From Nitzschia sp. pyKryTriq1 (taxonomy: Eukaryota > Bacillariophyta > Bacillariophyceae > Bacillariales > Bacillariaceae): DNA of 64,000 bases. The position numbers were made by a program, and so were the translations under genes. The stretch covers positions 620,001 through 684,000 of the forward strand of contig OY101117.1 of assembly GCA_956465555.1 (NCBI GenBank). Reading direction: 5' to 3'. Position 1 is the stretch's first letter. Every line of letters begins with the position of its first letter. The notes beneath the pieces are model-generated. The model searched no databases, was not told the origin of the DNA, and saw only the letters and a program-made list of their open reading frames with translations. This document shows positions 31,820 through 42,432 of this stretch, in pieces.

Positions 31820-33820
31820 ATGCCGCCCCACACTAGTTCAGACGACGACGACATTGTCAACGCAACTACCCCCACCACAATCATGATATCAGAAGCCGAT
31901 GAGACCATGACCGCCTCTTCTTCCGAGGACAAGGCAGTTGTTGATGCACCGATCATTGATACGCAAGACAGCAAAGATGACGAGGATGCGGAAAGCGTTT
32001 CGTTGACTCCGCCCTCGGCGGTCTCCCCTTCCAAGGCCACGGCCCTGAAGGACGACAATGGCGACGAGGACGATGGCGATGATCTCATCCCAAGTATCGC
32101 TGATCCTTGGGCCCAAGTGGAGGCCGCAGACGCCTCACCGGACGAAGAGCCAGAGAAGAAAACGTTGGGAGAACGCTGGGGCTCGTTTCGAAATCGATTG
32201 GAGAAACAGTGGCAGAATAGCCGCACCAACAGCACGAGTAGTGAAAACCCAGACGAGCAACCAACTGCAGTCGTCGTCCAGCCACCACCCGACGCTATTT
32301 CGGAAGGAGGAACCACTGCCCGAAAGGGGGGCTTTTCTCGCTTTTTACCAGCAGCGGCTCCCAAGAAACCTGCTGCTGCTGCTGCCATTGATCCCACTAA
32401 GATAATGTCTGCCGATGAAATGGCTTCATTTCGAGCCAGTCGCATCAGTGTCACCTTGAAAAAAGAGTCTCGCGATTCCAAGTGGGGATTTGGCATGAAA
32501 CAACAAAAACAAAAGAATGGTACCGATAGTGAAATGGTAGAAATTGCCGTCATGGCGGGTATGGGTCTGTTGGAGTATGCTCCCTTTCAAGTCGGTGATA
32601 TTTTAGTGTCGGTCAATAATCAAAAATGTACCGACGCCGAAGCCACCATTCAAGAGTTGGTAAAAATGGATGGAGGGACCACCATCACATTGCTGGTGGA
32701 AACCCCGCAAGGGAATCCCAACCTTGTGCAAGCAATGGTTCGAAAATCATCACCGGACGCGAATCTCGGAATTGGATTTTATACTCCTGCTGCAGTAGCA
32801 GACGAAGCGAAGAAAGAGGAAACATTGCAAGGGGACGAGCAAGAAAAGGATACGAAAGAAACGGCTGCTGACGACTCAGAAACATCGCCCTCCTCCGAAG
32901 CCACCGATGAAGACACCACCAACAAACCACCAACGGATGCAAAAAAGGCTGACAAACCAGCTGCAGCAGCCGATGATCATACCAGCAAACTATTGAGAAT
33001 CAATAATATTGATTCCAACGGCCTCCTTGCGCTTTCGGCACTGCGCCAGGGGGACATTGTGGTCGCCATTAATGCCACACCCTGCAGTCAAATGACTGCG
33101 GAACAGGCTGAAGAGTTGTTGAAACAAAGCCAAGATTCGGTTACCATTATTGCCATGAAACCACCTACGGAAAATACCAATCGTTTCCAGCGATGGATGC
33201 GGCATGCCAAACGCGCCGGAGTTGCCATTGGAGGAGGCACCCTGGTCGGTGTCGGACTCATCTTTATTCCCACACTTCCGCCTCCCTTTGGTGAAGTCTT
33301 GATTGTGGGCGGTGTTTCTGTCTTGGGAACAGAATTTGAAGCTCCCAAACGGGTCATGAGATCGGCACGAGACTCCTTGGAGCGAGCCGTGGGACGAGAA
33401 GGTGATGTCGCTTGGCAAGAATCGACGACTACTGGTACAGAGGGCACAGAGGATGCAAGTCTCGAAAAGTCTGAGACGGCATCGACGACTACCGATGGAG
33501 ATGCTTCGGAGGAAGCTGCCGCGGACAACAAGCAGCAGCAGCTGCCGCCCAAGAAAACCATGGGAGATCGATTCAAGAACTTTGGGCGCATTCACGTCCT
33601 TCCCTTTTTGGATCAAGTTGTGGGGGATCGAAAGAAAGAGGAGGAGGATGGAGAAGAAACACCGTCAGCCGAACCAGTTGACGGGGCATCTCCCGAGAGC
33701 ACTACTGCAACGGAGGAGGTAACTACAGCCTCCGAAAATCAGACGGACGAGGCATCCAAAGAAACTATCCCACCGACTACGGCGGAAGAAGGAGAAACAG
33801 AAGAGAAGTCTTCGGCGTGA
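31820..33820 (+). CDS. Double-PDZ membrane protein with PGPGW-like segment
   Basis: 666 residues, single exon; the ATG at 31820 is preferred over an upstream one at 31721 because it opens the acidic N-terminus. Order: Asp/Ser/Thr-rich disordered region (1-205), PDZ 1 (about 210-310; ISVTLKKES to VEIAVMAGMG and FQVGDILVSVNN), acidic linker, PDZ 2 (about 390-455; LLRINNIDSNG, LRQGDIVVAINA), then a glycine-rich hydrophobic stretch (about 465-515; GTLVGVGLIFIPTLPPPFG, then GGVSVLGTEF) resembling the bacterial PGPGW membrane family. The tail is acidic. PDZ domains bind C-termini of partners, so a membrane scaffold is likely; no enzyme motif was found. Confidence 0.7.
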   Translation: MPPHTSSDDDDIVNATTPTTIMISEADETMTASSSEDKAVVDAPIIDTQDSKDDEDAESVSLTPPSAVSPSKATALKDDNGDEDDGDDLIPSIADPWAQVEAADASPDEEPEKKTLGERWGSFRNRLEKQWQNSRTNSTSSENPDEQPTAVVVQPPPDAISEGGTTARKGGFSRFLPAAAPKKPAAAAAIDPTKIMSADEMASFRASRISVTLKKESRDSKWGFGMKQQKQKNGTDSEMVEIAVMAGMGLLEYAPFQVGDILVSVNNQKCTDAEATIQELVKMDGGTTITLLVETPQGNPNLVQAMVRKSSPDANLGIGFYTPAAVADEAKKEETLQGDEQEKDTKETAADDSETSPSSEATDEDTTNKPPTDAKKADKPAAAADDHTSKLLRINNIDSNGLLALSALRQGDIVVAINATPCSQMTAEQAEELLKQSQDSVTIIAMKPPTENTNRFQRWMRHAKRAGVAIGGGTLVGVGLIFIPTLPPPFGEVLIVGGVSVLGTEFEAPKRVMRSARDSLERAVGREGDVAWQESTTTGTEGTEDASLEKSETASTTTDGDASEEAAADNKQQQLPPKKTMGDRFKNFGRIHVLPFLDQVVGDRKKEEEDGEETPSAEPVDGASPESTTATEEVTTASENQTDEASKETIPPTTAEEGETEEKSSA

Positions 33821-34102
33821 ATTTTGAAAGTGGGACAATTGTGTGGTCGCACTGATTACATACGTAGTAGGGTTATCAAGTAGTCGAAGTAATGATACTA
33901 ATTGTCCATTCAAAAGAGTTGTACTCAAGCATTCCTTTAGCAGCGTCTCCGTGAGAATGTAAGAATTCAGATGCCAGAGCATCACACCGCTCGTGGCAGT
34001 GGAATGGCCGCAGTCTACGCATTTAGCATTGCGCCGACCTAACAATCCAGATGGAGATTCTCAGGGAATCCCTGTCCATACTAGAACTCGACGCCTCCCT
34101 GT

Positions 34103-34954
34103 TCACCATAGTGACTTGCCGTCCTTTGACGCAGCCTTTTGAAGAGGAGTCGTCTTTATAGAAGGAAACTCCAATTCTTTCCAATCCAAATCACCGTGTG
34201 CTATATGGATGATTCCCGTCTCTTCGTCCACGAATCTCCATACATCCAAGGGCAGAGAACAAAATGTAAACCGACCACCACGACGGGGCAGATCATCCAG
34301 ACAGTCCGTATCCAATAAATGTTGTAAATGTTCTTGTAACGGCCCCGCAATGGCATCCACGTCCATGTCCCAACGGCAATGTACAATATGCGTGTTGGGA
34401 TACCGTTGCATCAAATCGATCGCCTTGTGCACCTTCATGCGACCCGATTCCCCCCAAAAGAGAGGATTTCCATCGACATCCAGACTGATGACATCCGGTA
34501 GGTAGTTTGGATCTCCGATATCTAGTTCGATTTCTATGCCAGGGTACTCATTACAGTAGAGCTTCCATAGCATCGCCTTTGTCAACACATGCTGGAGCGT
34601 TTCTTGTCGCTTCTTCTCCACTGTTTTTGTAACTGTAATACGGTCGGCTTGCTGGACCGATAAATGCAATTGCAGCTTTTTTGCCTTGGGTACGTCACAC
34701 ATTTTGGTACTCGCATGTTTGTAGTTTCCGTTCCAACGACGGGCGACTCGCCGTTCATCAGTCGTCGAAATAGTACTTGAATCGGACGTATCTTGTTGTT
34801 GGCTTGCCGCAAACAACTTCGATCTAGCCGTACTAGATGGGTCCACTATAAAGTTCGGCCTCAGCGCCTCGGAGTATTTCCAGTATATTGGCGAAATCAA
34901 TAGAAAAGTGACAAGGTACCGAATACCAATCGACCATCGGCAACGCGTCATCAT
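34103..34954 (-). CDS. Hypothetical protein with N-terminal signal anchor, YaeQ-like resemblance
   Basis: 283 residues, single exon. A hydrophobic N-terminus (IRYLVTFLLISPIYW, then SEALRPN) could be a signal peptide, possibly for plastid import. The central region (about residues 90-200) reads VQQADRITVTKTVEKK, LWIKLY-like helix, IELDIGDPNYLPDVISLD, FWGESGRMKVHKA and THIVHCRW. That order is loosely like bacterial YaeQ, a PD-(D/E)xK-fold family. The catalytic triplet is not clear and the assignment is tentative. It could be a diatom-specific family. Confidence 0.55.
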   Translation of the reverse strand: MMTRCRWSIGIRYLVTFLLISPIYWKYSEALRPNFIVDPSSTARSKLFAASQQQDTSDSSTISTTDERRVARRWNGNYKHASTKMCDVPKAKKLQLHLSVQQADRITVTKTVEKKRQETLQHVLTKAMLWKLYCNEYPGIEIELDIGDPNYLPDVISLDVDGNPLFWGESGRMKVHKAIDLMQRYPNTHIVHCRWDMDVDAIAGPLQEHLQHLLDTDCLDDLPRRGGRFTFCSLPLDVWRFVDEETGIIHIAHGDLDWKELEFPSIKTTPLQKAASKDGKSLW

Positions 34955-35474
34955 GATCTCGTTTGGAGGAACCAGGAAACAGTACTGGCTACTTTGGAAC
35001 CTTTCTCTTTTCGTGCACGCTTCGATGCTGTCTACCTGCTAAAGCTCTCTAGCTTTCGATGGACTTCTCTTTCAGCCATGGGCTCAGCTATGAGCGATGC
35101 GTACCGAAGCTGCAGAGGTGCAAGATGATGCCATTGCCATGATGGGTTTTGTCTGAGTCTAAAAAAGAAGAAAAAAAGAGGTTGATGCTTGATTGTGGCA
35201 AACGCCTCTACTAGTAGCGACGGAATAGTGTGGTGCAGCGGATGTGTACGTAGCTGTTGTACTGCGGCGGTACACGTACTGAAAGGAGCACTGTAGAGGG
35301 AAGGCCCGCAGTCGTGTACGATGTACGTACTCGTACGGGTACCGGTAGAGTACGAGACCGTAGGAAGAAGAGGAGTTTTAGCACAACCGTAGATGTCGTG
35401 TAGAGTTGCTGTTGATTGGGCGAAAAGAGCGCGCGGGGCATGTTTGGAGTACTTAACGCCAATCGGATCGCCCT

Positions 35475-35581
35475 CCTTCGAGGCCCCTATAGGGGCCTCG
35501 AAGGGGTTTTTTCGAGGCCCCCCGAGGCCCCTATAGGGGCCTCGAAGTCTTAAAACACGGCCCTTCGAGGCCCCTACTTTC
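35475..35581. repeat. GC-rich palindromic repeat cluster
   Basis: A perfect 30-bp palindrome (35475-35504; half 'ccttcgaggcccctat') is followed by a second 22-bp perfect palindrome (35523-35544; half 'cgaggcccct') and a third half-copy (about 35571-35581). A further partial copy lies at 35511-35520. Each would form a strong hairpin in single strand. No coding gene or transposon ends were recognised around them. Confidence 0.85.
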
Positions 35582-35848
35582 TTAGGCCCGGTCCGGACTA
35601 CTTTTTGAAAACATGCTGCACTCCGAAAAGCCGAACAAGAAGCGACCAACGTAAAATTGGATGCTCTTTCACGTGGTTACACTTGGAGGACACAGAAACA
35701 TGTTTTAAGGGGAGATAACCGTCATGTCTCTATCATGGCATAACCCGGAGGTGATCGTCTCACAATTATTGATACACGGGCTGATTTCGATTTATTTTAC
35801 ATTGGATTGTCCAATTGGCTGATAGTACTATCGTTACAGTGGGGTAAC

Positions 35849-35956
35849 CCGGAGGAGGGGTTACTTTGTTCTTTATACAAAATGCCCCATTGATAAACTG
35901 AACCGGAGGAGGGGTTACTTTGTTCTTTATACAAAATGCCCCATTGATAAACTGAA
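35849..35956. repeat. Exact 54-bp tandem duplication, two copies
   Basis: Units 35849-35902 and 35903-35956 begin 'ccggaggaggggttactt' and are identical by eye. The length is a multiple of three, and the minus-strand frame stays open across both (VYQWGILYKEQSNPSSG twice). It is not clear that this frame is translated. Confidence 0.9.
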
Positions 35957-36564
35957 AACATGGTCAGTCGTCTCGTGGAAGAAGACAAATAAGCCGTATG
36001 AGGGTTGGTCCAAGAATGCCGGAGGCATCCACTACACTACCGCTACCCATCCCAACCGTCATGCAGGCTCCAGCGCACCTTCGGTGCTACTTGTTCATTC
36101 GATTCATTCGAGAATCGAATCAATCGATCATTTCGACCAAATAATGGCCCGATGATGGGAACCGAAGAAGAATCATTATCATCATAAAAAAAATCACAAC
36201 ATCATCGATGCGAGTACGAGTACGAGTACTGTAAACGTAAAGATGGCAAGCTAGCATAACTTCCTCTTTGCAAATACTGTAGCTTGGTTACATGTAGACA
36301 AGCGTACTCTCTACTAGTAGAGTAGAGAGAGCGAAACACAGCTGATGTCAGAACTACAAAAATCGGTATGCCGATCTTGTAGCAAATAATTGCGAGATAT
36401 AGTTCATATCATATGTAAAACAAAAATTTCTTATTTTTCTAGTTTTCACGTGCAAGAAGAGGATGATGGATGTAATCATGCCGGTAGACTGCCACTAAAT
36501 ATTGACTGAAAAAATATGAAATACGACTCGTTTTTAGTCAGGCCTATCCCATCATGACCATAAT

Positions 36565-37939
36565 TTACTTGGTTTTTCCGGCATGCACAAAGACATCAAA
36601 ATGGGTGAGACCCAGGTCTGTCTTGAGGGTCGACATGTCACTAATGATAGCATCCACGTTTTCCATATCTGCCATGTTGGGAGAGCTCACCATGGCATCA
36701 ATGACGAATTCACGATTGCCAGTCTTGCCTATCCTCAGAGACGTGGTCAAGTTTTCAATCGACAAGCCCTTGGAAGCTGCCTTCTCTGACAACAATGCGA
36801 CCATCCCCGGTCTATAGAAGAGAAACGGCAGAGAGAAAGTGAAATACATAAGGTTGCTGGTCTTGCCAGGGAGGTTTGATGTCATTGCGTGCCAGAGATC
36901 GACAATTCACTATTGGTACTTACTTGTCTTCGCCAACGCAGTGGATACGCATACCAAATACGGAATTCTTCGAGGAGCAGCGCTTGGTCAACTTGGTCGT
37001 TTGAATATCCAATTCTCTCGAAAGTTCCCGTTTCTTAAGAGACTTGCAGAATTGCTTGGCATTTTCCGGGGGAACTGCTACGTGCATCTGAATAATGAAG
37101 TCTTCTCCCAGACGAACCATCTTCGACATAGTTACATTTCCACCTTCCCTTGCAATATGTCGCGACAACATAGCCACCAATCCAGGACGATCCTTGCCAG
37201 CCGCCGAAATATTTACATGGTACATGTTGTCGTCGAGTTCCACCGGTGTCCTATTGAAAGTATCCAGTCCCTCTTGCAACAGCTGGTATGAAGCTCCCGT
37301 CACGGCACCACCCGCCATATCTGTGGAGTGAGCGACATCACCTCCCCGCATTGCCGACAAGACACAAGTCCATAACAGCGACACCCCAGCCACAAAGGGA
37401 ATACGAAGGTGCATGGGCATGAATGCAAAATTAAACATGGTAGCAGGCACCCAGATCTTCCACAGCGCCAGCAAGTCCTCCTTCATATTTTTCTTGTACT
37501 CCCGCAATACTTTCATGACGTCAGGCGTGTCTGACATGACGACCTCCTTGGTAATATAAAACGCCGGAAAATACATCAACGGATGATGGACGCATTGATC
37601 CAAGAATGTTTGTGCGCATAGGTTCACCATCCCTTTCACATCGGTCAGTTTCTGAGCCAAGGGTTTCGCAGCAAACCGGGCAGCATTCGGGAACAGGCGC
37701 CCAAAGATTGGGACGTATAAAGTGTACTGCACACCGCCCAAATAAACGAACCCAAAGGCCGCAAACGCGGCATTTCGCCTCCAGTCTACTTTCTCACGAC
37801 GTTCAACAACCTTTTGAACCAGCAAATCGGAAAAGGACGTTTTGAATCCAGATAAAGCAATGCCAAATGCCATCGGATACCTAATAGGGATCTTCTTCGC
37901 CTGGCTCCACAAGGAAGGACGAACGACTATCGATGCCAT
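36565..37939 (-). CDS. Mpv17/PMP22-like membrane protein fused to two ACT domains
   Basis: Exons 37939-36924 and 36811-36565 join over a 112-bp intron (VGEDK|PGMVALLSEKA) to 420 residues. The ATG at 37939 lies in good context; the open frame extends further only with non-ATG codons. Residues 1-215 resemble the Mpv17/PMP22 family of four-helix membrane proteins of mitochondria, peroxisomes and plastids: YPMAFGIALSG at the start, DQCVHHPLMYFP, and ALWKIWVPATMFNFAFMPMHLRIPF, close to the family signature W-x-W-P-x-Q/N-x-x-N-F. Two ACT domains follow (about 245-330 and 335-420): VNISAAGKDRPGLVAMLSRH and EDKPGMVALLSEKA. ACT domains bind amino acids and regulate enzymes or transporters. The fusion suggests a ligand-gated channel, which is inference. 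Confidence 0.85.
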
Positions 37940-38666
37940 GGTAGCAGGTTGTTCTAGACGAAGTGGAGGGAGGGAGGATGTCACGGCACTTCGTTCCTTG
38001 GAAAGAAGGAGGAGAGGGGTGTGATGGTTTCAAGAAAAGATGCTTCGTACACGAGTAATAGTAACGCTCGGAAGTGGTTCGTTTCTTTCTTCCAAGCTGG
38101 GAGACACACTGTACGACGGTAGCGGTATGGCGGTGGGTGGTGACGCCAATCGCTATCTTCTCGTCGCCCAATCGGAATCTGCAGTCCAACGAACGCATTT
38201 TCGCAAATTCTAGAACGTTCCAGTTTTCTTCTGCACGCAAATCGAAACGACGTACAGCATGTAGAATCATTACTGAGCTCTACGCGGGACGTGTCGATGA
38301 CGTACACAAATTCTTCTCGGGAATAGAATTTTATCCCGTTTGACGTGTAACGGCCAACATTCAACATTGACATTATTTCAGGTCAATTGGGTCGTGCGTC
38401 TGTACAGGTAGGCGGTCGGTCCTTGGTCGGTGGTCGGTCGGTCGTTACAAGTAGTATCTTCAAAATCTCATCCCTCCGTTTATTCCATTCCGAGTTCCAA
38501 AAAAATGTCCCTGCTCTCTGCTATTATAATTCATATGATTGGGAAAATCGTTCTTATAAAAATTGATGTATAGTAGTCTAATCAAGCGTGGAATGCATGC
38601 ATGCATTGCCAGTAAGTATAGACAGTCAGTACCGGTAGCTTTCAGCGTCTCTCAGATGATTTCTGC
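37940..38666. other. Intergenic, Mpv17-ACT upstream region
   Basis: About 730 bp, no gene supported. Frames running over the first half are short and unlike any family. A 'cggtcggtccttggtcggtggtcggtcggtcg' tract lies near 38410. Confidence 0.45.
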
Positions 38667-41423
38667 TTATTGTTCTGCTCCTCGTGGAACGCCAGAAGTA
38701 AACAGGCCCATTAGAATTGCTTCCGCTACTGCCTCGGCGGATCCCCGTTCACGTAATTCTCGCAACAAATGACTTCGTTCGTATTGTGGAAACATATCGA
38801 CGAGTTGTGCTAGGGCTCGAGCCTCTTCCTCAGGACTCATGGGAATGGCACCCGCCAAAATCAGAAAGCGACGCAAAAAGGATGGAGCTGGTTCTTGTTG
38901 TTGGACTTGTGGTTGCGGAGGCTGAAGAGGTGCTGGATTGTCAGCACCGACAGCAACGTCTCCTGGTTGGTTTATTCCAACTGCACCATCTTCCGGCATT
39001 GGGGCCATTGCTGGTTGCGGCACTTGTGGGCCCAATAGTGGAACCGGTGGAGGAGGGGGTCCGAGGGTAGCCCCAGCAGAGGGTCGTCGTACAACCTCGA
39101 AGGAAAAGGCAGGCACGGGGATCCAAGCCGGTAGAATCCCTTCTGTCGAAAATCGAAACAAGGCGTGGTCTCCACCCCCCGGTACCTGTGGCGGTTGCGG
39201 ATTAGCATCGGCTGCCACAGGTGCTTGTGGTACCACTGGTGTAGCATTCCCAGAGCGGTTCGTGTCTCCTTGCCGACGCCCATCCAACAAGGAAGATCGA
39301 CAGAGCGGGCACTTGGCGGCTTGCACAGACTGCGCACGCTCTACAACTTCTCGTAAACAATGCGTATGGTACAAGTGACCACAAGGAACCTTTTTGACAT
39401 GACCCCCCGTCGACATGGTTCCCAAACAAATACAACAGACATCTCCCGCCACCGAAGCTTTGCGCAACTCTTGATCAGACGCATTCGGGAATAGCCCGTG
39501 CAAGTCCCGAGCAATACTATGAATGTTGCGCCGTTGAGCAATTTTCTTGCAAGCACTAGAAATGGCCGAGTGTAAATGCAGAGCCAGCACGCCATCGATC
39601 AGAGTGAATTGAACTCCGTGCAAGGCCCAAATATGACAGAAATGAGCGACGGTCAATGCATGACACAGAAGTTCCAGTCCGAAAATGACACTGTCCATTA
39701 TTCCCAGTCGACGTGCGTGCTCTAGCTCCAAACCTTCCATACGTCGATCCAAGCGACGAGACTCTTCCGACAGGTCATTGATTGGCCTTCCTTCCAAGGC
39801 ACCATCTTCTTCGTTTCCCCCTTGCTGCTGCACATTGGACGCCACGTCGTCCCCATCCCCACCACCATCCATAGTGTTGCTATTGTTATTGTTGTTGTCA
39901 TTATTGTTGATTGCATTGTGTAACCGAATCTGCCTTGCTTCGAGGGATTGTATGGTTTGACTGTGCATGCCTTCCAAGACACATGTAAAATGTTTGAGAA
40001 TGTGCGACAAAACATCTGCGGCGAGCAATGCACAATCGCACGTCAACAACAAGACCATGCCCCATCCGGCCGCATGAAAGAGAGCCACGCAGGAGGCCGC
40101 TGCCAAAATGTTTCCCACCAGCACCAGTAACAATAGGTGCACGACACCGGGTCGTGGGGGTTGTCCCAAGGCACTGAGATGTGTCGTAGTGGCATGAGCC
40201 AAATTGTCGAGACTCCGCAAACAGCTCAAGGTGGTATACCACGACAATAAAATTAGCAGATCGAGAGTGTCAGGTGCCACCACGGCACTGATCAGCAACA
40301 ATTTAAAGACCAAAAATCCCCCCATACGTTCCCGAGTAGGACTGGCCCAATCCACAGGTGGAGCCATGGCACTGTTGTTATTATTATTTGGCGTCGCTCC
40401 TGCTGTCGCCCCGAAGGTAGATGAAGCCGTCCCAGCAATCGAGGAAGAATCTCCCAAGAACCAGGTGGCAATAGCCGAATGCACTAGATAGGTCACGGCC
40501 AGTAGAAAATTGGCAATCGCTAGCAATCGCGGTGTCGAAGTGAGAATTTTGTCGATAATGTCCGTGGGGGTTGTCTCGGACGGGTGTCGCACAATGGAGG
40601 GATCAATCCAATTCCAGAAAATTTCACAAACCGTAGCCCAGACACCGGACGAAGCCAACGAGGCAGTTCTTTCCGTAGATGATTTTGTTCGTCCTCCATT
40701 CGGTTGTTGTCGATTATGACGCCACCACCAAAAGGGTGAAGGCATCGTCTGACTGGACTGCTCTTCAATACTACTTTTTGCTGCCGAATTTTCTTGCTGT
40801 TCCTGCTGCTGGGCGTTCCACCATTGTTGTATAGACTGTAAGAGATCTTTGGTGGTATCCGCATCGGGTTGCTCTCCTCGTTTGGCTGCCATTCCAACGG
40901 CCGCAGCCTTGGCAACTTGTTCCATGCTGCTGCTCCACTGCGGGGAATACGACGAGGGCGCAAGGGAGGAGGAAGAAGACAAGGACGATGACGACGCCTC
41001 GGCATCCATGGGTATCAGAGTCGATGGAGTCATGACGATTGCCAAGACGGCGAATATCGTCGATACGAGACAATACACTTGAGAAATTCTCCAACTAGGG
41101 AGGTTGATGCTGTTGTTGTTGGTGGTGGTGTTGGTGGTGTTGTTGCTGTGAATATCCGAAGGAGGCCGCGGCAGTCTGTGTGCAGCCCTCACCAGAGCAG
41201 GAACTGGCGGTGGTACTAATCTTCGCACTTGCCTCGCTTGAAGATCATCTCCTCCGGGGCGATTCCAAAAGTCCTCGTTGTTGTTGACGATATTATATTC
41301 GTTGCCAATCTCGAATACTAGTGCGTTTTGATCCGCCGGGTCGTCATCATCTGGTATCGCTCTTCGGCGTCTCCGTAGGCCCATTTGGGGTTGTTGTTGT
41401 TGTTGTTCCAGCAAATCGTCCAT
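38667..41423 (-). CDS. gp78/AMFR-like ERAD E3 ubiquitin ligase (RING-H2 and CUE)
   Basis: 918 residues, single exon, from the first ATG of the frame at 41423 (MDDLLEQQQQQ). Order: polyGln and basic start; at least five to seven membrane helices (about residues 100-600, e.g. VYCLVSTIFAVLAIVM, VHLLLLVLVGNILAA); a gp78-type link (IARDLHGLFPNASDQEL); RING-H2 (about 663-708; CCICLG, CGHLYHTHC, CPLC); a Pro/Gln-rich linker; and a CUE ubiquitin-binding domain (about 870-908; LVDMFPQYERSHLLREL). The same order occurs in animal gp78/AMFR, which ubiquitinates misfolded ER proteins. The family resemblance is strong for RING and CUE; the function in ER-associated degradation is inference. Length is well above gp78 because of low-complexity inserts. 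Confidence 0.88.
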   Translation of the reverse strand: MDDLLEQQQQQPQMGLRRRRRAIPDDDDPADQNALVFEIGNEYNIVNNNEDFWNRPGGDDLQARQVRRLVPPPVPALVRAAHRLPRPPSDIHSNNTTNTTTNNNSINLPSWRISQVYCLVSTIFAVLAIVMTPSTLIPMDAEASSSSLSSSSSLAPSSYSPQWSSSMEQVAKAAAVGMAAKRGEQPDADTTKDLLQSIQQWWNAQQQEQQENSAAKSSIEEQSSQTMPSPFWWWRHNRQQPNGGRTKSSTERTASLASSGVWATVCEIFWNWIDPSIVRHPSETTPTDIIDKILTSTPRLLAIANFLLAVTYLVHSAIATWFLGDSSSIAGTASSTFGATAGATPNNNNNSAMAPPVDWASPTRERMGGFLVFKLLLISAVVAPDTLDLLILLSWYTTLSCLRSLDNLAHATTTHLSALGQPPRPGVVHLLLLVLVGNILAAASCVALFHAAGWGMVLLLTCDCALLAADVLSHILKHFTCVLEGMHSQTIQSLEARQIRLHNAINNNDNNNNNSNTMDGGGDGDDVASNVQQQGGNEEDGALEGRPINDLSEESRRLDRRMEGLELEHARRLGIMDSVIFGLELLCHALTVAHFCHIWALHGVQFTLIDGVLALHLHSAISSACKKIAQRRNIHSIARDLHGLFPNASDQELRKASVAGDVCCICLGTMSTGGHVKKVPCGHLYHTHCLREVVERAQSVQAAKCPLCRSSLLDGRRQGDTNRSGNATPVVPQAPVAADANPQPPQVPGGGDHALFRFSTEGILPAWIPVPAFSFEVVRRPSAGATLGPPPPPVPLLGPQVPQPAMAPMPEDGAVGINQPGDVAVGADNPAPLQPPQPQVQQQEPAPSFLRRFLILAGAIPMSPEEEARALAQLVDMFPQYERSHLLRELRERGSAEAVAEAILMGLFTSGVPRGAEQ

Positions 41424-42432
41424 TTTTATGTGATTGGTAGCGGTAGATATCTGCAAGAGTGAAACCAACTACTTATACTCGTCGCGTAGCTGCTCTACTC
41501 GTACTGATCAGCGAGAAACGGGCAACGTAATGTACGTATGTATCTTTCTTTCGATGTTTTCACTATCGGATAGCAAGAGCTTTCGAATTTCAGATATTCG
41601 CTGTCTTCTCCACGGACAGGCAAGATGTATGCGTTGGGGGTACAGAAGCTCTTCTCTCTATTGGATCATGAGCAGGTAAATACAATCAGCTCTCTTGCGA
41701 TGCGATGCGATGCGATGCGATATGACGTGATGCAACGACGAGACGAGAATGATGAAGCAGTGAGTCGTAAGGAGAAAAGTGTGGGATGGATATTCGAAAG
41801 TCGAAAGACCTACCAACATTCTCGATTCTCGGTGTTTCGATATATTTTCGTAGCTTCTCATCATCATCTCTCATCATCATCATCATCATCACGCTCGAAA
41901 AATCCTCGCTTCGGTACAGTACTTGTACCAGGTACTACCGGTACGCAGGGTACTGTACCGTGTACCTGGGGGGTGTACGTGGATCGAACGACGAACTCAT
42001 CAGAACACTTCTTCTTCGAGCGAGCAGGGCCGGTCCCTCAAACTGACGTACGAAGCACGAGCAGTTTTTTGTTTTGAAGTCATATGAGTGAGTCGTCGTG
42101 GTCGTCTATTATTTTGAGACTAAACAAGAACATTATTCTTTTGGGACTAAGGATGTTCCTTTTTTGGATTTCTCACAACGCCGTACTAAAAAGTTCCCAC
42201 GTAGAACGGCTACCAGGATACATGTAGATCTTCAAAGTAAGTGGTAAGCGTTGCCCACCGCATTTTGGCCGGTGTGGGGTTTGACCGCACTCCATCGTGC
42301 CGAGAGCCTCCTCACCAACAACAGCGACCCGCTGCTCGGCCATCGTCGACCCAGCCATCCAGCCAAGCCCATCTTGTTTCTTGTTACTACACTACCTTAG
42401 GTGTGATCAATAAAACAAAACAATATTTCACC
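41424..42432. promoter_or_regulatory. Divergent promoter region, gp78-like and RPS5 genes
   Basis: About 1 kb between divergent starts. It holds a GATGC pentamer repeat (41698-41722), a CAT/ATC-rich stretch (about 41859-41891), and gtac palindromes near 41917-41970. No gene is supported; a compact 5' UTR of RPS5 should lie just before 42433. Confidence 0.5.
41698..41722. repeat. GATGC pentanucleotide repeat
   Basis: About five tandem copies of GATGC in the promoter region between the gp78-like and RPS5 genes. Confidence 0.85.

Larger units (their letters stand above)
34955..36564. other. Intergenic with palindromes and a tandem duplication, no gene supported
   Basis: 1.6 kb between two minus-strand genes. 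It holds the 35475-35581 GC-rich palindromes, the 54-bp tandem duplication, and palindromic gtac words near 35255-35350 and 36210-36330. Open frames across it are driven by repeats and have no recognised domain. Confidence 0.55.

Noticed and set aside
35032-35649. 205-residue minus frame across the palindromes
   Set aside because: Its residues are produced by the repeats and gtac words; no sign of selection on protein.
35600-35720. Possible retrotransposon remnant with a DALSRG-like reading
   Set aside because: One short motif resembling the end of Ty3/gypsy RNase H is not enough without neighbouring domains or LTRs.
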